Positions 35,009-46,300 of a DNA stretch of 64,000 bases are shown here, piece after piece. The notes under the pieces are model-generated. The model was not told the origin of the DNA and did not search any database. It saw only the letters and a list, made by a program, of their open reading frames with translations. Location of the stretch: assembly GCA_022457155.1 (NCBI GenBank), contig JAJGOT010000209.1, positions 964,501-1,028,500 of the forward strand, read 5' to 3'. Both the position numbers and the translations under genes were made by a program. The stretch comes from Cladopsammia gracilis (lineage: Eukaryota; Cnidaria; Anthozoa; Scleractinia; Dendrophylliidae). Within the stretch, counting starts at the first letter, position 1, and each line of letters begins with the position of its first letter.

Positions 35009-35774
35009 GGTCAATAACCCTTACATAACGACAGTTCAATGTGATCTCACCTGGGAAGATGAAATATCAGCGATTGCCGGTTTTGACGCACGGTTCAAAC
35101 CTTTGCACCCCCAAAAAAGTGAGTGTGTTAAAGTTAAGGAGTTTTGCCAATATTGGTAACAACAAATTAATAATTGCATTGAATATATACATTATTTATT
35201 TGCTGAAGAGTACCGAAACTAAAATCTTTCCTCTTTTTGACATGTGAAGACTACGAAAGCAAAACAGATTTGCATTTCTTTCGAAATTCATTTGCATTTC
35301 TTTCGACAACCTTTCGCATAATCAGAAAAACATTTACCGCTGCAAGGCATTTCAACCTTATAATTTATTTTCTTTTTTTGATGTCTACAATATTCGTATT
35401 ATTTAACATTAGAATAATACAAGCCATCACCAAATAAAAATCTTCCAAGAAAGATATCGCAGCCTTTCAAGAGAACGTATACATGAGAAGTAAAATCTAT
35501 ATATCCAAACCTTTTGTTGCGTTGGGTGTCGCGCCACTCTGCTGACATGCTCTCGCCGGAAAATCATAGTAAATCCACCAATAAATTCAATGCTCGCCAC
35601 GTCAATTTATCCATATTATAACTAAACATTAAGAAAACATTTCTGTCCCACAGAAACTGAAGCAAACGCGCCGCGAACTAAAACCTGTTCAGAACGAACA
35701 AATACGGGAAGTATATCATCTGATATAAAATGTTGTTTGTCTGAAAGCGAGGCCACACACGTGATGACTTGTCG

Positions 35775-35910
35775 TCATGACTGGAATCAAAATCAGGTTT
35801 CCTATGAAGAACTGGAACCTATTATTTTGAACTCTTCTTGTTCTACTTTAAAACATTTTCTTCAGTTCCAGTTCTTCATCGGAAACCTGATTTTGGAATA
35901 TCCATTCTAG
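35775..35910. repeat. Inverted repeat
   Basis: Arms aatcaggtttcc...gaagaactggaac and gttccagttcttc...ggaaacctgatt surround about 50 bp of AT-rich sequence. Confidence 0.8.
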
Positions 35911-36466
35911 TCACGACCGACTTATAATATCTGAATACAGATTTTAAGCTGGACGTTTGAGGAACTGCGTTTTTGAGTCACTGATGCATTGTTTCCACAT
36001 GGTACAGCAGATGGTATCTCACACGAACAAAGGCGCAAAAACAGAAACACCGACAAAGCACTTCAGCATCAATCCCACCACATGCTTCCTTTGGCCACTG
36101 CTTACAGCGTGTGTTTAGTTTTTAGTTGAAATTTTGGGTAAGAAAAGTCTCTTCTTTTATCATTTTGTTTCAACTAAAGAAAGAATTTCGGTCGCTTTGA
36201 CAAACGAAATCAAATTTAAATAGCCTGATGTGAATTTTATAGCCTTCCCCAGGTGTCCAGACGGTGAGGAGCGAAAGGCGAGGCGCAAAGAAACAAAATG
36301 TTGTGAGCGCTGACGAAAGAGGAGTGGCCGCGACAGCCCGCCCGTTACTCAGCTTCCACGCGTTATGTATTCTTCCCACCGCTCTTCGTCTGGCATAGGC
36401 GTATGAGCCAAGGGTGCTGGGAGGGCGGTCAAGGTTCTACTGCGCACTGTCTACGGTTTACCAAGG

Positions 36467-36500
36467 GCAGGAGCTTATTATGGGTAATAAGCTCCTGCCA
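36467..36500. repeat. Short perfect hairpin
   Basis: GGCAGGAGCTTATTA, 4-nt loop, TAATAAGCTCCTGCC: a 15-bp perfect stem. There is no T-run after it, so it is not a Pol III or bacterial type terminator. Confidence 0.85.
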
Positions 36501-36970
36501 AGGGCTAATTACATAATAATCAAGAATATATTACATTTTTACTCAAACCACCGTTTGCATCTATATATAACAACTAGCGTATCCAAAAGATAGTAATTGC
36601 TGCGGTAAATTTGTTGTAATAATGCTGTTTTATCGTCTCACTGGTATTACAGAATTTTGTCTTTCGTTTCTTGAGAGGAAGTAAAGCAAATGTAAACGGG
36701 ATGAATCGACGAAAACTCCAGCTGATATTAAGACTAATTTTGTTAATTCACGCATCAAGTTCTTGCAATATCTGTAGAATATTGTTGAGCTAAGGACGCG
36801 TTCACCACGAGGTAGGTGTGAAAATTTAGGTCAACTATTGAGTTAAGTATGTTGCGTTACTAGCTAACCGTATCGTGTTCGTGTCTTCACGCGCTCAGCT
36901 CAGGTTTGGCGTCCCCACGCGCTCAGCTCAGTTAGTCTCATCGACCGCTGTCGGAGTGATTTCAAAATAA

Positions 36971-37189
36971 ATGTCTTTAATACCGTACAATCTTCGAAAA
37001 TCTTTGCTATCCAACGGTCCTATCGCCATGCCTCACAGTCCTCGCTCAACGCGCGGTAGCCTTCGACAATTGAACCAAAATATTACAAATCTCCAAAATA
37101 TTACAAATGTCGCAGTGCATTCTGGCCCAAAATGTGTTCGTGACGTAGTGAATTCTGGTAAAAAACGATCAATTCGAGATTTTTCTTAG
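36971..37189 (+). CDS. Possible small ORF, unknown
   Basis: 72 codons (MSLIPYNLRKSLLSNG..., ending KKRSIRDFS), basic and Ser/Asn-rich, with an internal 18-bp tandem duplication (acaaatctccaaaatatt). The upstream 60 bp contain a duplicated cacgcgctcagctcag motif. It lies just left of the B duplication arm and has no equivalent before arm A. No family is recognised; it may be a first exon or chance. Confidence 0.28.
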   Translation: MSLIPYNLRKSLLSNGPIAMPHSPRSTRGSLRQLNQNITNLQNITNVAVHSGPKCVRDVVNSGKKRSIRDFS

Positions 37190-37867
37190 CTTATATTTTT
37201 TTTCTCATATATTTCTCTTAAATCCTGATTATGTTGCTGCTCACTCGCTCCGCTCGTTCCGCAGCAATAAAACCGTACTAAAAATGCAGTTCGAAATTGA
37301 ACATGGCCTGAAATAATAACTGAAATAACCTGATTCTTTGAAGAGAAATTGAAGCATAACCAGATTTAAGCGATTTTTCCAAGACTCGCAGCTCAGAAAT
37401 TGAACAAATTGGCCAATTTTTACAAGTTGCAATCCATTTCCATCCGAGCCACCTGCAACCAAAAACGCTAATTTATAGTTTCAGTGCACTAGTGTAACAA
37501 TAAATTGATAACAAATTTGGAGCAGTATTTGTAGGTTTCCATCGATATAAATATATTTTATGACCTTTTAAAGTGATGCTAAAAATAGGTGACATTGCCC
37601 CTTTTAAAGTATTGTATAGCATCAACTTTTTGCGGTAGTTTAATTTTATCTATTACTTTTAATAATAGCAACAAACCGACTCAGATATACGCAAAAAAGT
37701 CACATTTCACGAGTTAAAGTCGGTTACAGTTAAAGCACTGTTATTTAAACACAAACGTTGGCAACATGTTTTCTTGTTTTACCATTTAACAGATGTTCAT
37801 ATTTTGTGAATAGAGCAAGAGATTTTCTCAAATTCCGTATCAATTTTTACCTCCAAAATTTTTCCCG

Positions 37868-37985
37868 ACCCCCCCCCCCCTTTATCTTCATTTTTTTGGG
37901 ACAGCCCCCCCCCTATGAAGCCATTTTTTCGCATGCCCCCCCTTCAAATCCCACCAGCCCCCCCCCCCCCCTCCCCCCACCTCAT
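37868..37985. repeat. C-rich low-complexity tract
   Basis: Several C-runs of 6 to 12, separated by short AT-rich spacers. Reading frames over it are Pro-rich artefacts. Confidence 0.85.
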
Positions 37986-38039
37986 AAAAAAAATGAACGG
38001 TCCCTTAGAGGTTGTAAATAGCTGTGTGGTATCTCAATG

Positions 38040-38155
38040 CGATAGTTAGACCTGCGAACAAGCTCTCGGGGACTGGGGAAGGCGGAGGACGGAAGGAGCG
38101 CTCTTTTCCCCAACACCTGAGCCCGAGTGCTTGCTCGCAGGCTCGCGATAGCTAG
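38040..38155. repeat. Inverted repeat with gcgagcaagc ends
   Basis: gatagttagacctgcgaacaagc at the left and gcttgctcgcaggctcgcgatagct at the right form imperfect inverted ends of about 23 bp. It lies at the left edge of arm B. Confidence 0.6.
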
Positions 38156-38929
38156 GCGGCGTCATCAAATAAAAAATAGCTGTTCTGTGATTTGCTTAGT
38201 TAAACAAATACTCTGTACTCTGAGACAAAACAGCGGAAAACGGGTCAATGTAGGGCATCGCACACAAATTCTTTTAAATAAATTAAAATTTATAGTAATT
38301 TTTTTAAACAATTTTCATTTTCAATGTGCAAGTTAATTCAGAGTCACATATGTATAAGTTATCTTTCTTGTTCTCGCCTAAATCTGTTTTTGATAAACGC
38401 GGCTTTAATCGGCCATTGTATTTATGATAATGTTGTAGGATTCTACTTTGCGGGAGAATGAAGGGAGTTGATTGAAGTGTCGTGTTATTGTTCTTTGGCT
38501 CTCATCTCTCAACATCCTTTCAGCAATTTTTGCTGCGCATCACTTGCGACTGTAGGTTCCGGCGGCTTTCCTGATTTTTCATTACAGTAGCGACGTGTTG
38601 TAAAACGAACGAAAACAGAGCAACAAGGCCGGGCCAGTATCACTGAATTAATATTAAAATTAGCACAATTCAAACAAGCAAACGCGAAGTCTGTTCAGTA
38701 TTTAAATTCTGGATAGCTTGCAAAACAGGCGCCGGTTTGTTTATGGGGCGAAATTTCGAGGACGCGCGCGCGAGGGGCACGCAGGATAACTTCTGGATTG
38801 ATTCCAGCCGGGTAATATTGAAGGTCAATAAATACGTTTATGTCTAAGATTAAAAAAAAAAATCTGGACTGACAAGCATGATAACTATCACGCGATCAAG
38901 ACACGCGATTCCGCGAACAGAACGACAAA

Positions 38930-40015
38930 TGGGAGAAGACCGAGAAAGGAAACGAGGACGGAATTGAGAACAGTATGAAAGAACTACTCGAAACGCACCT
39001 AATTCTTGAAGGAAACTCGATTTGTTTTGTCACATATTAAAAAAAGAGCAAAGATGAATTGTAAGGAAATGGTTTATGAATTAATGGTCAGTTCGCACAA
39101 CGGTAAAGATGTAGAATCAGGAAGACTGAAAGGAACTGTTTGACTACTTCTTTCTTACGTGCGAGGGACACGCGGGCTAATTTCTGGATTGATGCCAGGC
39201 GGACCCGGGTGACATTGCATTAATTAAATTAGTTAATATTAAATTATACATCACGTGAGAGTAACACAGTTAATCACGTGATCGAAAGACGCGTTTCGAA
39301 TTCTGAAATTAATGAATAGAAGAAGAGGACGATATAGAGAACACTATCAGCAAGTAACTGCTCCACAATCACCTAATTCCTGAAAGAAACAGGATTCTCG
39401 GAACTCACATAAACGGCAAAGATGAAAAATGAGGAAATGGTTTATGAATGTTATCGTCAATTCGCATCACAGTTAACTTGTGGAATCATGATCACACGAA
39501 CACGGACCGACGGAACACTGACGATATCGCGAAGGAACTGCTCGACGCTCGACTATTCTTGAAAGGAACTCGACTACTTTGGTCACATAAACACCAAAGA
39601 TGAAACGCGAGGAGATGGTTTATGAATTTTAACGTCAATTTGCACCACGGTTAAGTTGTAGAATCAGGCGAACATAACGAGACCCAGAGATGGAACGGAA
39701 CTGCTCGACGCTCAACTGGTTCTTGAAGGAAACTTTCTTTTTCTTTACATAAACAGCAGATGGAAAGTGACAAAATAGTTTATGGATTTTAATTTCAATT
39801 CGCATCACGATGAATGATGAAAGGTGGGGAATAAGTTTATGGATTTTAAATTAAATTCGCATCACTATTACCACGATTCCAATAGCAAGTTAAAAAGGAA
39901 AGAAGAAAGACCGAAATAAACTGTTTGACTACTTCTTGAAGGATTTCGGTTTCTTTCACGTACATTTAGGAAATGCATACTGAAATGGTTTATGGATTTT
40001 GTCGTCGATGCAAGA
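38930..40015 (+). promoter_or_regulatory. Diverged tandem repeat upstream of paralog B
   Basis: Two landmarks recur: a gaaggaactgctcgacgctc-like sequence (about 38985, 39130, 39355, 39533, 39697, 39917) and atggtttatgaatttt-like (about 39069, 39437, 39615, 39777, 39836, 39986). Six imperfect units of about 60-370 bp result. The same pair occurs once upstream of paralog A. The last unit keeps the spacing to the start codon (about 379 versus 372 bp). A cis-regulatory role is inferred from position and conservation, not shown. Confidence 0.55.
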
Positions 40016-40107
40016 AGGCAATTATGATCGAGGCCGTATGATGCACTGGAGCAAAAAAAGTCATTCCCTGGTAGCAGGGCCCCCTCGATAGGGGACTCAG
40101 CTGCGGG

Positions 40108-40120
40108 GGGGGGGGGGGGG
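40108..40120. repeat. Poly-G run
   Basis: A run of 13 or so G about 250 bp upstream of the paralog B start. Confidence 0.9.
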
Positions 40121-40370
40121 ATAGAACAGGGATATCTCCTTGTTCCTTTTTTAGTCCCTAGTGGTCGTCACCATATATGGAGAACGGGTTTGTTCTGCTC
40201 CTGCCGTCGCCGCCGCCGCTCTTTATTTTTCTTCAACACACTTCTTCTTCGACACGCTTTTATTCCCTATCAATTCAGCGACGCAGACGAAAGCATTTTA
40301 CGAAGGAGTCTCTTGAGACTTGACAGTGGAGAAAAATAAACTGCTGGAGACTCAAGACGTAAACCTTAAT

Positions 40371-43300
40371 ATGGCAGGTAAAAATCTAAAACTTAGGTTC
40401 TTTACATCACACAGACTTACCGTGACCTTGAATAACACTTTTACCTTTTGATTTTCGCTTTTCTTTGTTGCCGGTTTCATTATTGTTTACACCTAAAGAA
40501 AACCTCCAGCAAGCCAATCCAGAAGACGAGTATAGGGTGAGTATATACACATGCATATTGAGAGATATTTGAGGTCTTATACAGACTATAGGCACGTAGT
40601 ATTTTTGCTTGAGATAAGATGGCCAGATAGTAGTTTGCATCGTTCATTGTTTTTACTTACCCACTGTTGCTGAACCAGCTCTGTGTTCCTTAGGAGTCAT
40701 TCTCGGCCCCATTTTGTTATTAGTTTACGTTTACATTTTCGCACCTGTGTTAAACACGGTGAAGACACCCTTTATGAGCACGATCGACACCGTGACATAA
40801 CATCTCGTCCGCTGTTAACACTTCTTAGATAAAGACTTTGCCTAACTCTCTTTATGGTTTAGCAGAAATTGCTTAATTTTGAACATTTGGTAGTCTAGGT
40901 TTATTTTATAAGGTACTCCACTAAGATTAGTTTTTGTAACAATATCATGGGGTCAGAGATAACTTGTTGCTCGAAAGCACAAAAAAAATTATAATAAAGA
41001 AAAATAAAACTTGGTGTGACCACGTCGAGACAATGACTTGGTTTTACACACTTACCACTTCTTGAAACACGTACAATTTGTACAAAAGTTTTATTTTTTC
41101 TGGAGCGATAAGTGACAAGAAAAACTAATCGCATATTATGATCCTTTATGCTATTTTCTACTCTCTCAGTGCGTGTTTTTCGTTCATGACAAATTGAAAC
41201 GGAAATGAATTGTTTTTTTTTATTGCCTAGAACGATTTCTCTTATTTGATTGTTTTTATTATATTTTCCTTCATCAGAATCTTTTTGAAATTCACAAATC
41301 TCTATGCAGACTACATGTTTCGTTGATAAGAAAGTTCTTCAACACTTTCTTGCACGCTTCAAGGTAATTTTAAAACAGTTGTGTTGGCAGCGTGATACTA
41401 TAGTAGTCACAACTAGTAAATAAACACCTTCACGTGTAGTCGATTTTTTTTTCTTTTTTTTTCGCTGTCAATGTCATGAGCTTCCGTGTTCTGACCGCCC
41501 ATTGCCGGATTAGCTTGCTAAAGGCAATTATGTTAATTAAAGTTAAAGTTAAAGTAGTTATGTGCTATGCCTCAACTAAATCAGAGAGTGATTTACCCCT
41601 AACTAGCGTAACTGCGCAAGAAAAATTAAACGTCATTTTTTTTGCCTTTTCCACACAGTTCCATACAATATGAAAGATTGGGCTGGGTGAGTGAGTAACG
41701 TATTAAGTAATATTGTTTCTCTCTAGACAAGTTCTTCATTTGAACTGTAAAGCAGTTGATTTCTACTGATGTAAACTCCTTGAATAAATATAGTTCATTC
41801 ATTCATTCATTCATTCATTCGCTCATTCATTCATTTATTCGCTCGCTCGCTCGTTCGTTCATTCATTCATTCATTCATTCATTCATTTATTCATTCATTC
41901 ATGCATTGCAGAATGTACCCTATGTAGATTTTGCTAACCAACATAAAAGCATAAATGACTGTAATACACTGCATATTGTGCATTGTATCAATTTTAAACA
42001 AACATTTTTGGTTCAGTATAAATAATCACGTGAATAATTCCTCACATTAAAAGCTCGTATTCACTATAGATCAGCTAGATCGGATCAACTTATAACTGTT
42101 GTCTTTGTGTGATTATCTGCAGGAAAACCCAGGACAGCAAGAATTGGAAACTATTTCAATCATTTTTAAACGACTTAAGGAAAAACTGCAGGTAAGTAGA
42201 TTTGGGAAAGAGTTGTACCCTTGAGCATGAAAGATAGCTAAAAGGAAAAATCTTTTTTACTGTTTCCATTGTAGGAAGAATCTTTCCGCGGAAGGGAAAC
42301 TATGACATTACAACTGCTAAAAGAAGTGTTAAGCTACCTTTGGACTTACTTACTGCTTAATCAAGGCACACAGAGAGCTATGCCCTCAAGGTACTTTACT
42401 TTCAATCCTACCAGGTATTTCAAAACCTGCACATTGTTGAATTAATTAAATATTGTCAAGGTTTACCATTCAGTTTGGCATTTCACTTTTCTTTTTCTCT
42501 GATAAAATGGATCAAAAAATCATTTAAGACAGGATCAATAGTCTGTACTGTTTTTTTTTTAAGAAAAGTTAAATATACACAGAGACATAGTTCAGATAAT
42601 TAGCAATATACCCGGATCTATGGTTTGACATTATTGTAGGTTTGTTCATCCATGGTTAACCCAGGGTTAACAGCACCCATCGACTGTCTTCCAAGCTACA
42701 AAAGGTCTACATTGAACTTTTTACAAGCTAATACATGCTCAATTCCTTGGTTATACTCAGGTTTACTCATGCTTACTATAATATATTCAAAAACTCATTA
42801 ATAATTCATGAGCATATCAGCCAATCACACGACGCAAATCGATCACGTGTATGAGCCTTTATACCTGGTAATCTACGGTCATTATGAAAAGCCTGGTGGC
42901 GGCTTTGATTTCAGTCACAGGGGAGTTCGGGGCTGAATGGGCAAACAATTTAATAATCGCTGAATTTTTAATGAGAATGATTTTAAAATGACAGTGATAT
43001 TTATATTAAGATCACACGTAATCTTTATATAAAGATTACTGATATGGGTAGTAATTGTTCAGGATTCTTAGTGCAACAAATGGTGACTTTAATATTTTTG
43101 TGCAGTACTGTTTTACGAAATCTGGTCTTTCGCCATTTTATTTGGAATCTTCTCAACAAAATAAACAACCAACAGTTTAACAAGTAAGCCGTTATTTGAA
43201 TGAAACCAGCGCCCTCGTGTAAATTGCCAGGTAAACGACTGGTTCGCAGATGCAAACTGCTTATTTCTACTCGTTCTCTACCTCAGAAAAAAAAAATTGT

Positions 43301-46300
43301 CAGCCCTTTTATCTACCGTACCTGACAACTTCAGTATAGCATTTTTCAGTAGATGTTTTCCCTCAGAACTATAAAATTCCAAAACTTTCGACAGGAGCCG
43401 GGAAGCAATGGTCACTTCGTCGAAGACGTGGCACATGTGTTGTATGCTAATCAGTCTAGTCTACTTGTTTTTCTCGTATGCTAATTTCCTCTTTGCACAA
43501 AAGTGCAATTGTTTTAATTCCGAAGGGGCACGCTTTTGAAAGAACGTTTTTGAAGCCGTTCAAAAAACTCGCCGCACGTGTATTATCAGGTGTAAAAACT
43601 CTCGGCTTCGCCTCGAGTTTTTAAACCTGATAATACACTACTGCTCGTTTTTTAAACTATACTTTAACAATTAGATTATTAGCTCGAGATTTCTACTACA
43701 TGATAGTTGATGAGGGCGATACCCTCATCAACTATCATGCGATAGAAATCAAGAGCGAATAATCTAACTGTTTTGGTATAAATCTACCATACATTCAAAA
43801 CTTAACAACAAATACTCTTCAGACACCTCGAAAACGCGAAAAAGCGGCTGCCATTGGACTTCTCACGCTACTCACTTTCTACAACAGAATAGATAGTGAG
43901 TAGCATAGCCAATAATAGAACAGCATTCTTGATAGAATGCTAGTAGATTTATACTAATTTAGCTTATTAAACTGGGGTGGTAATAGTTGGTAATTTTGGG
44001 CAGTAATATTATTTATTATTTTATTTATGCAGGCAATATCATGACCAAGAATCCTCAGTAAGTTCAATAATGAGAAGGCTTTATCGAATGTCAAACAGAT
44101 AACAAGGTGCAGGATTTCTTCAGGCAAATAGGCAACAAGGCACAATAGGCCATTTCCGAGTTGCCTTTAGCCTCTCTATCAAAGCGAGGCTAGGTGCGAA
44201 ACCTTTCATATGAAAATGAGTTTTCATTCACATGCAAATAAAACTTATTTGATGTGAATGAAAACTCATTTTCATATGAAAGGTTTCGCATCTAGCCTCG
44301 CTTTGATAGAGAGGCTAAAGGCAACTCAGAAATGGCCTATTAACATGCCAGCTGAAACTTATGGAAATTAAGGACGATGATTGTTTTAGAGGAATTTGCC
44401 AGGACATTACAAAAACTACTTTTATTAATTTGTTTTTTTAAGTAAAAACAATAATTGTCAAAATAATGAAAAAGCCATTTTGATTCATGAATGGTTTACC
44501 TTATGTTTTAGTTTGAGTTAATGAATTAAGAATATAATCTCAAAATGAATGAAACTAAAATATTCCAGTTAATAGTTAATAGTTACATTTGGAGACCAAA
44601 AAGCCTAATGTACGTTTAATGGCCCCATAAACTCGTGAGGTAATGGATCCAAATTCTCTAAAACCAATGCCGAATTTATTTCTGGGATTTCTGCACATTA
44701 TGTTTTGTCACTTCAACTATCACTTTTCAATTTTCATTTTTATATTTTATATCATGCGTTTATAGATGTGTATTTGCAGATAAGTATGAAAAATGTCAAA
44801 TAAGGCAGTTGTAACTGTGTAGCTATTTAGTTTTGATTCCTTGTTTTTTTTTTATAAATTCTAGAATTACAGAAGAATAAGTGAAGATTGCGAAGCTGTG
44901 GTCCAAATTATGCAGCAATCAGCAGGATTACGAGTGAGTGTTTTTAGGACAACGAAAATCTCTCAAGTAAATACATTTCAGGCCGAATTTGATTGTTTTT
45001 CTAAGCAATTGTGATGCTCACTCTTCTTGACTTACTTCACCAACTCCACTAAGTCTCTCACCTTCAGACCACCTTCACATTTGTCCTGTCCAAAATGTAT
45101 CCCAACAAACTCTATCTACTCAAACAACATAACAGACTACCACAGTACACATGTAATGAGTAGAGCAAGTGCTGGAAGTCATGTTGTAGGGAGTCGAAAT
45201 GATCAAGCGAGAGTAACTGTAAAATACTAAACATGAAACCAAACTGTTTGCACCAAGATAATTTATTATGATTTCCTTTTTTAAATCCAACTTTCATAAC
45301 TAGAAGAATTGCTGAATTGAAGACTTCTGTGACATTTCCAATGGTCAAAATTTAGGTACAACAACTCCCATGAAGGAAGTACTACATAATGAATATACTT
45401 CAGCTTGGTTACAAATGTTACCACTATGCATTGACCTAAAAATGCCATGGGTACAAATATGTTAATAAGAGGTTAAATACCGTAATAATTTTGATGATCT
45501 TTGTTGTAAATGTAAATGTTGTTTATAGTGGATGAGCACTTAGCTATCCAGCTAATTCAGAGGCATGCCACTCAAATGTAGAAACAAATATTATCAATTG
45601 AACATAACATGTAAAAATCCCAACTGGCAGAAGGCAGACCAGTTGGCTATTTGCAAGCGTGGCCAAGTAGCTGAACTCCGGTCTACCTTGAAACAATTCC
45701 AGCTAGTGGTCAGAGTGAGACTTGAACTCAAGACCTCCGGATTTCAAGTCCAGCGCCTTAGCCACTTGACCATGCTGCCTCTCCTCTCTGTTCTTATCAC
45801 TAGCATCACTAGCAAGCTTGGTAATATATTAATATGGTAAGTTAGAGAAATATGATTTTGTGACAGAAGGGTTAAAAACATGTTAATTGACAATGAAAAA
45901 AAAAGTTTTTCTATTGTTATTGACTTGCAGCGAAATGAACTTTATGAAAGATGTAGCACTTTAAACGAAGCTCTGAGCAGAATACTCTGCTATTTAAAGC
46001 AGACAACAACTAGACAGAGTCAGTCCCAAACGAGAAGGTAAATCATACAAATACTTCAGAAATGGCTTGTACTGTAGCATAAGTGGGATGAAAGACTGTG
46101 ATATTACTGCTGAACAGTATTATATTAAAAACCTATTTAAAATAAGGCTTTTAATCACATCAAAATATTTAAGAGAAAACAATACTTTAACATGATAGGT
46201 GTGGATAGAAAGACAAACAGTTCATTTTCTGAGAAAGATGTAATGTTCATTACGTCATAAGAGTGGGACAAAGAAAAACACCTGAGTCACTGACAAGAAT

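Larger units (their letters stand above)
34443..36960. other. Gene-poor stretch with hairpins
   Basis: No credible gene. Holds hairpins at 34908-35008, 35775-35910 and 36467-36500, and a (CT)n tract at 34675-34692. Confidence 0.5.

Noticed and set aside
36467..36500. Terminator
   Set aside because: A perfect hairpin but without a T-run, and such terminators are not expected in this genome.
37758..38021. Proline-rich ORF
   Set aside because: Produced by C-runs in a low-complexity tract.
41756..42025. Ser/Phe/Ile/His repeat ORF
   Set aside because: Translation of the (ATTC)n microsatellite inside an intron of paralog B.
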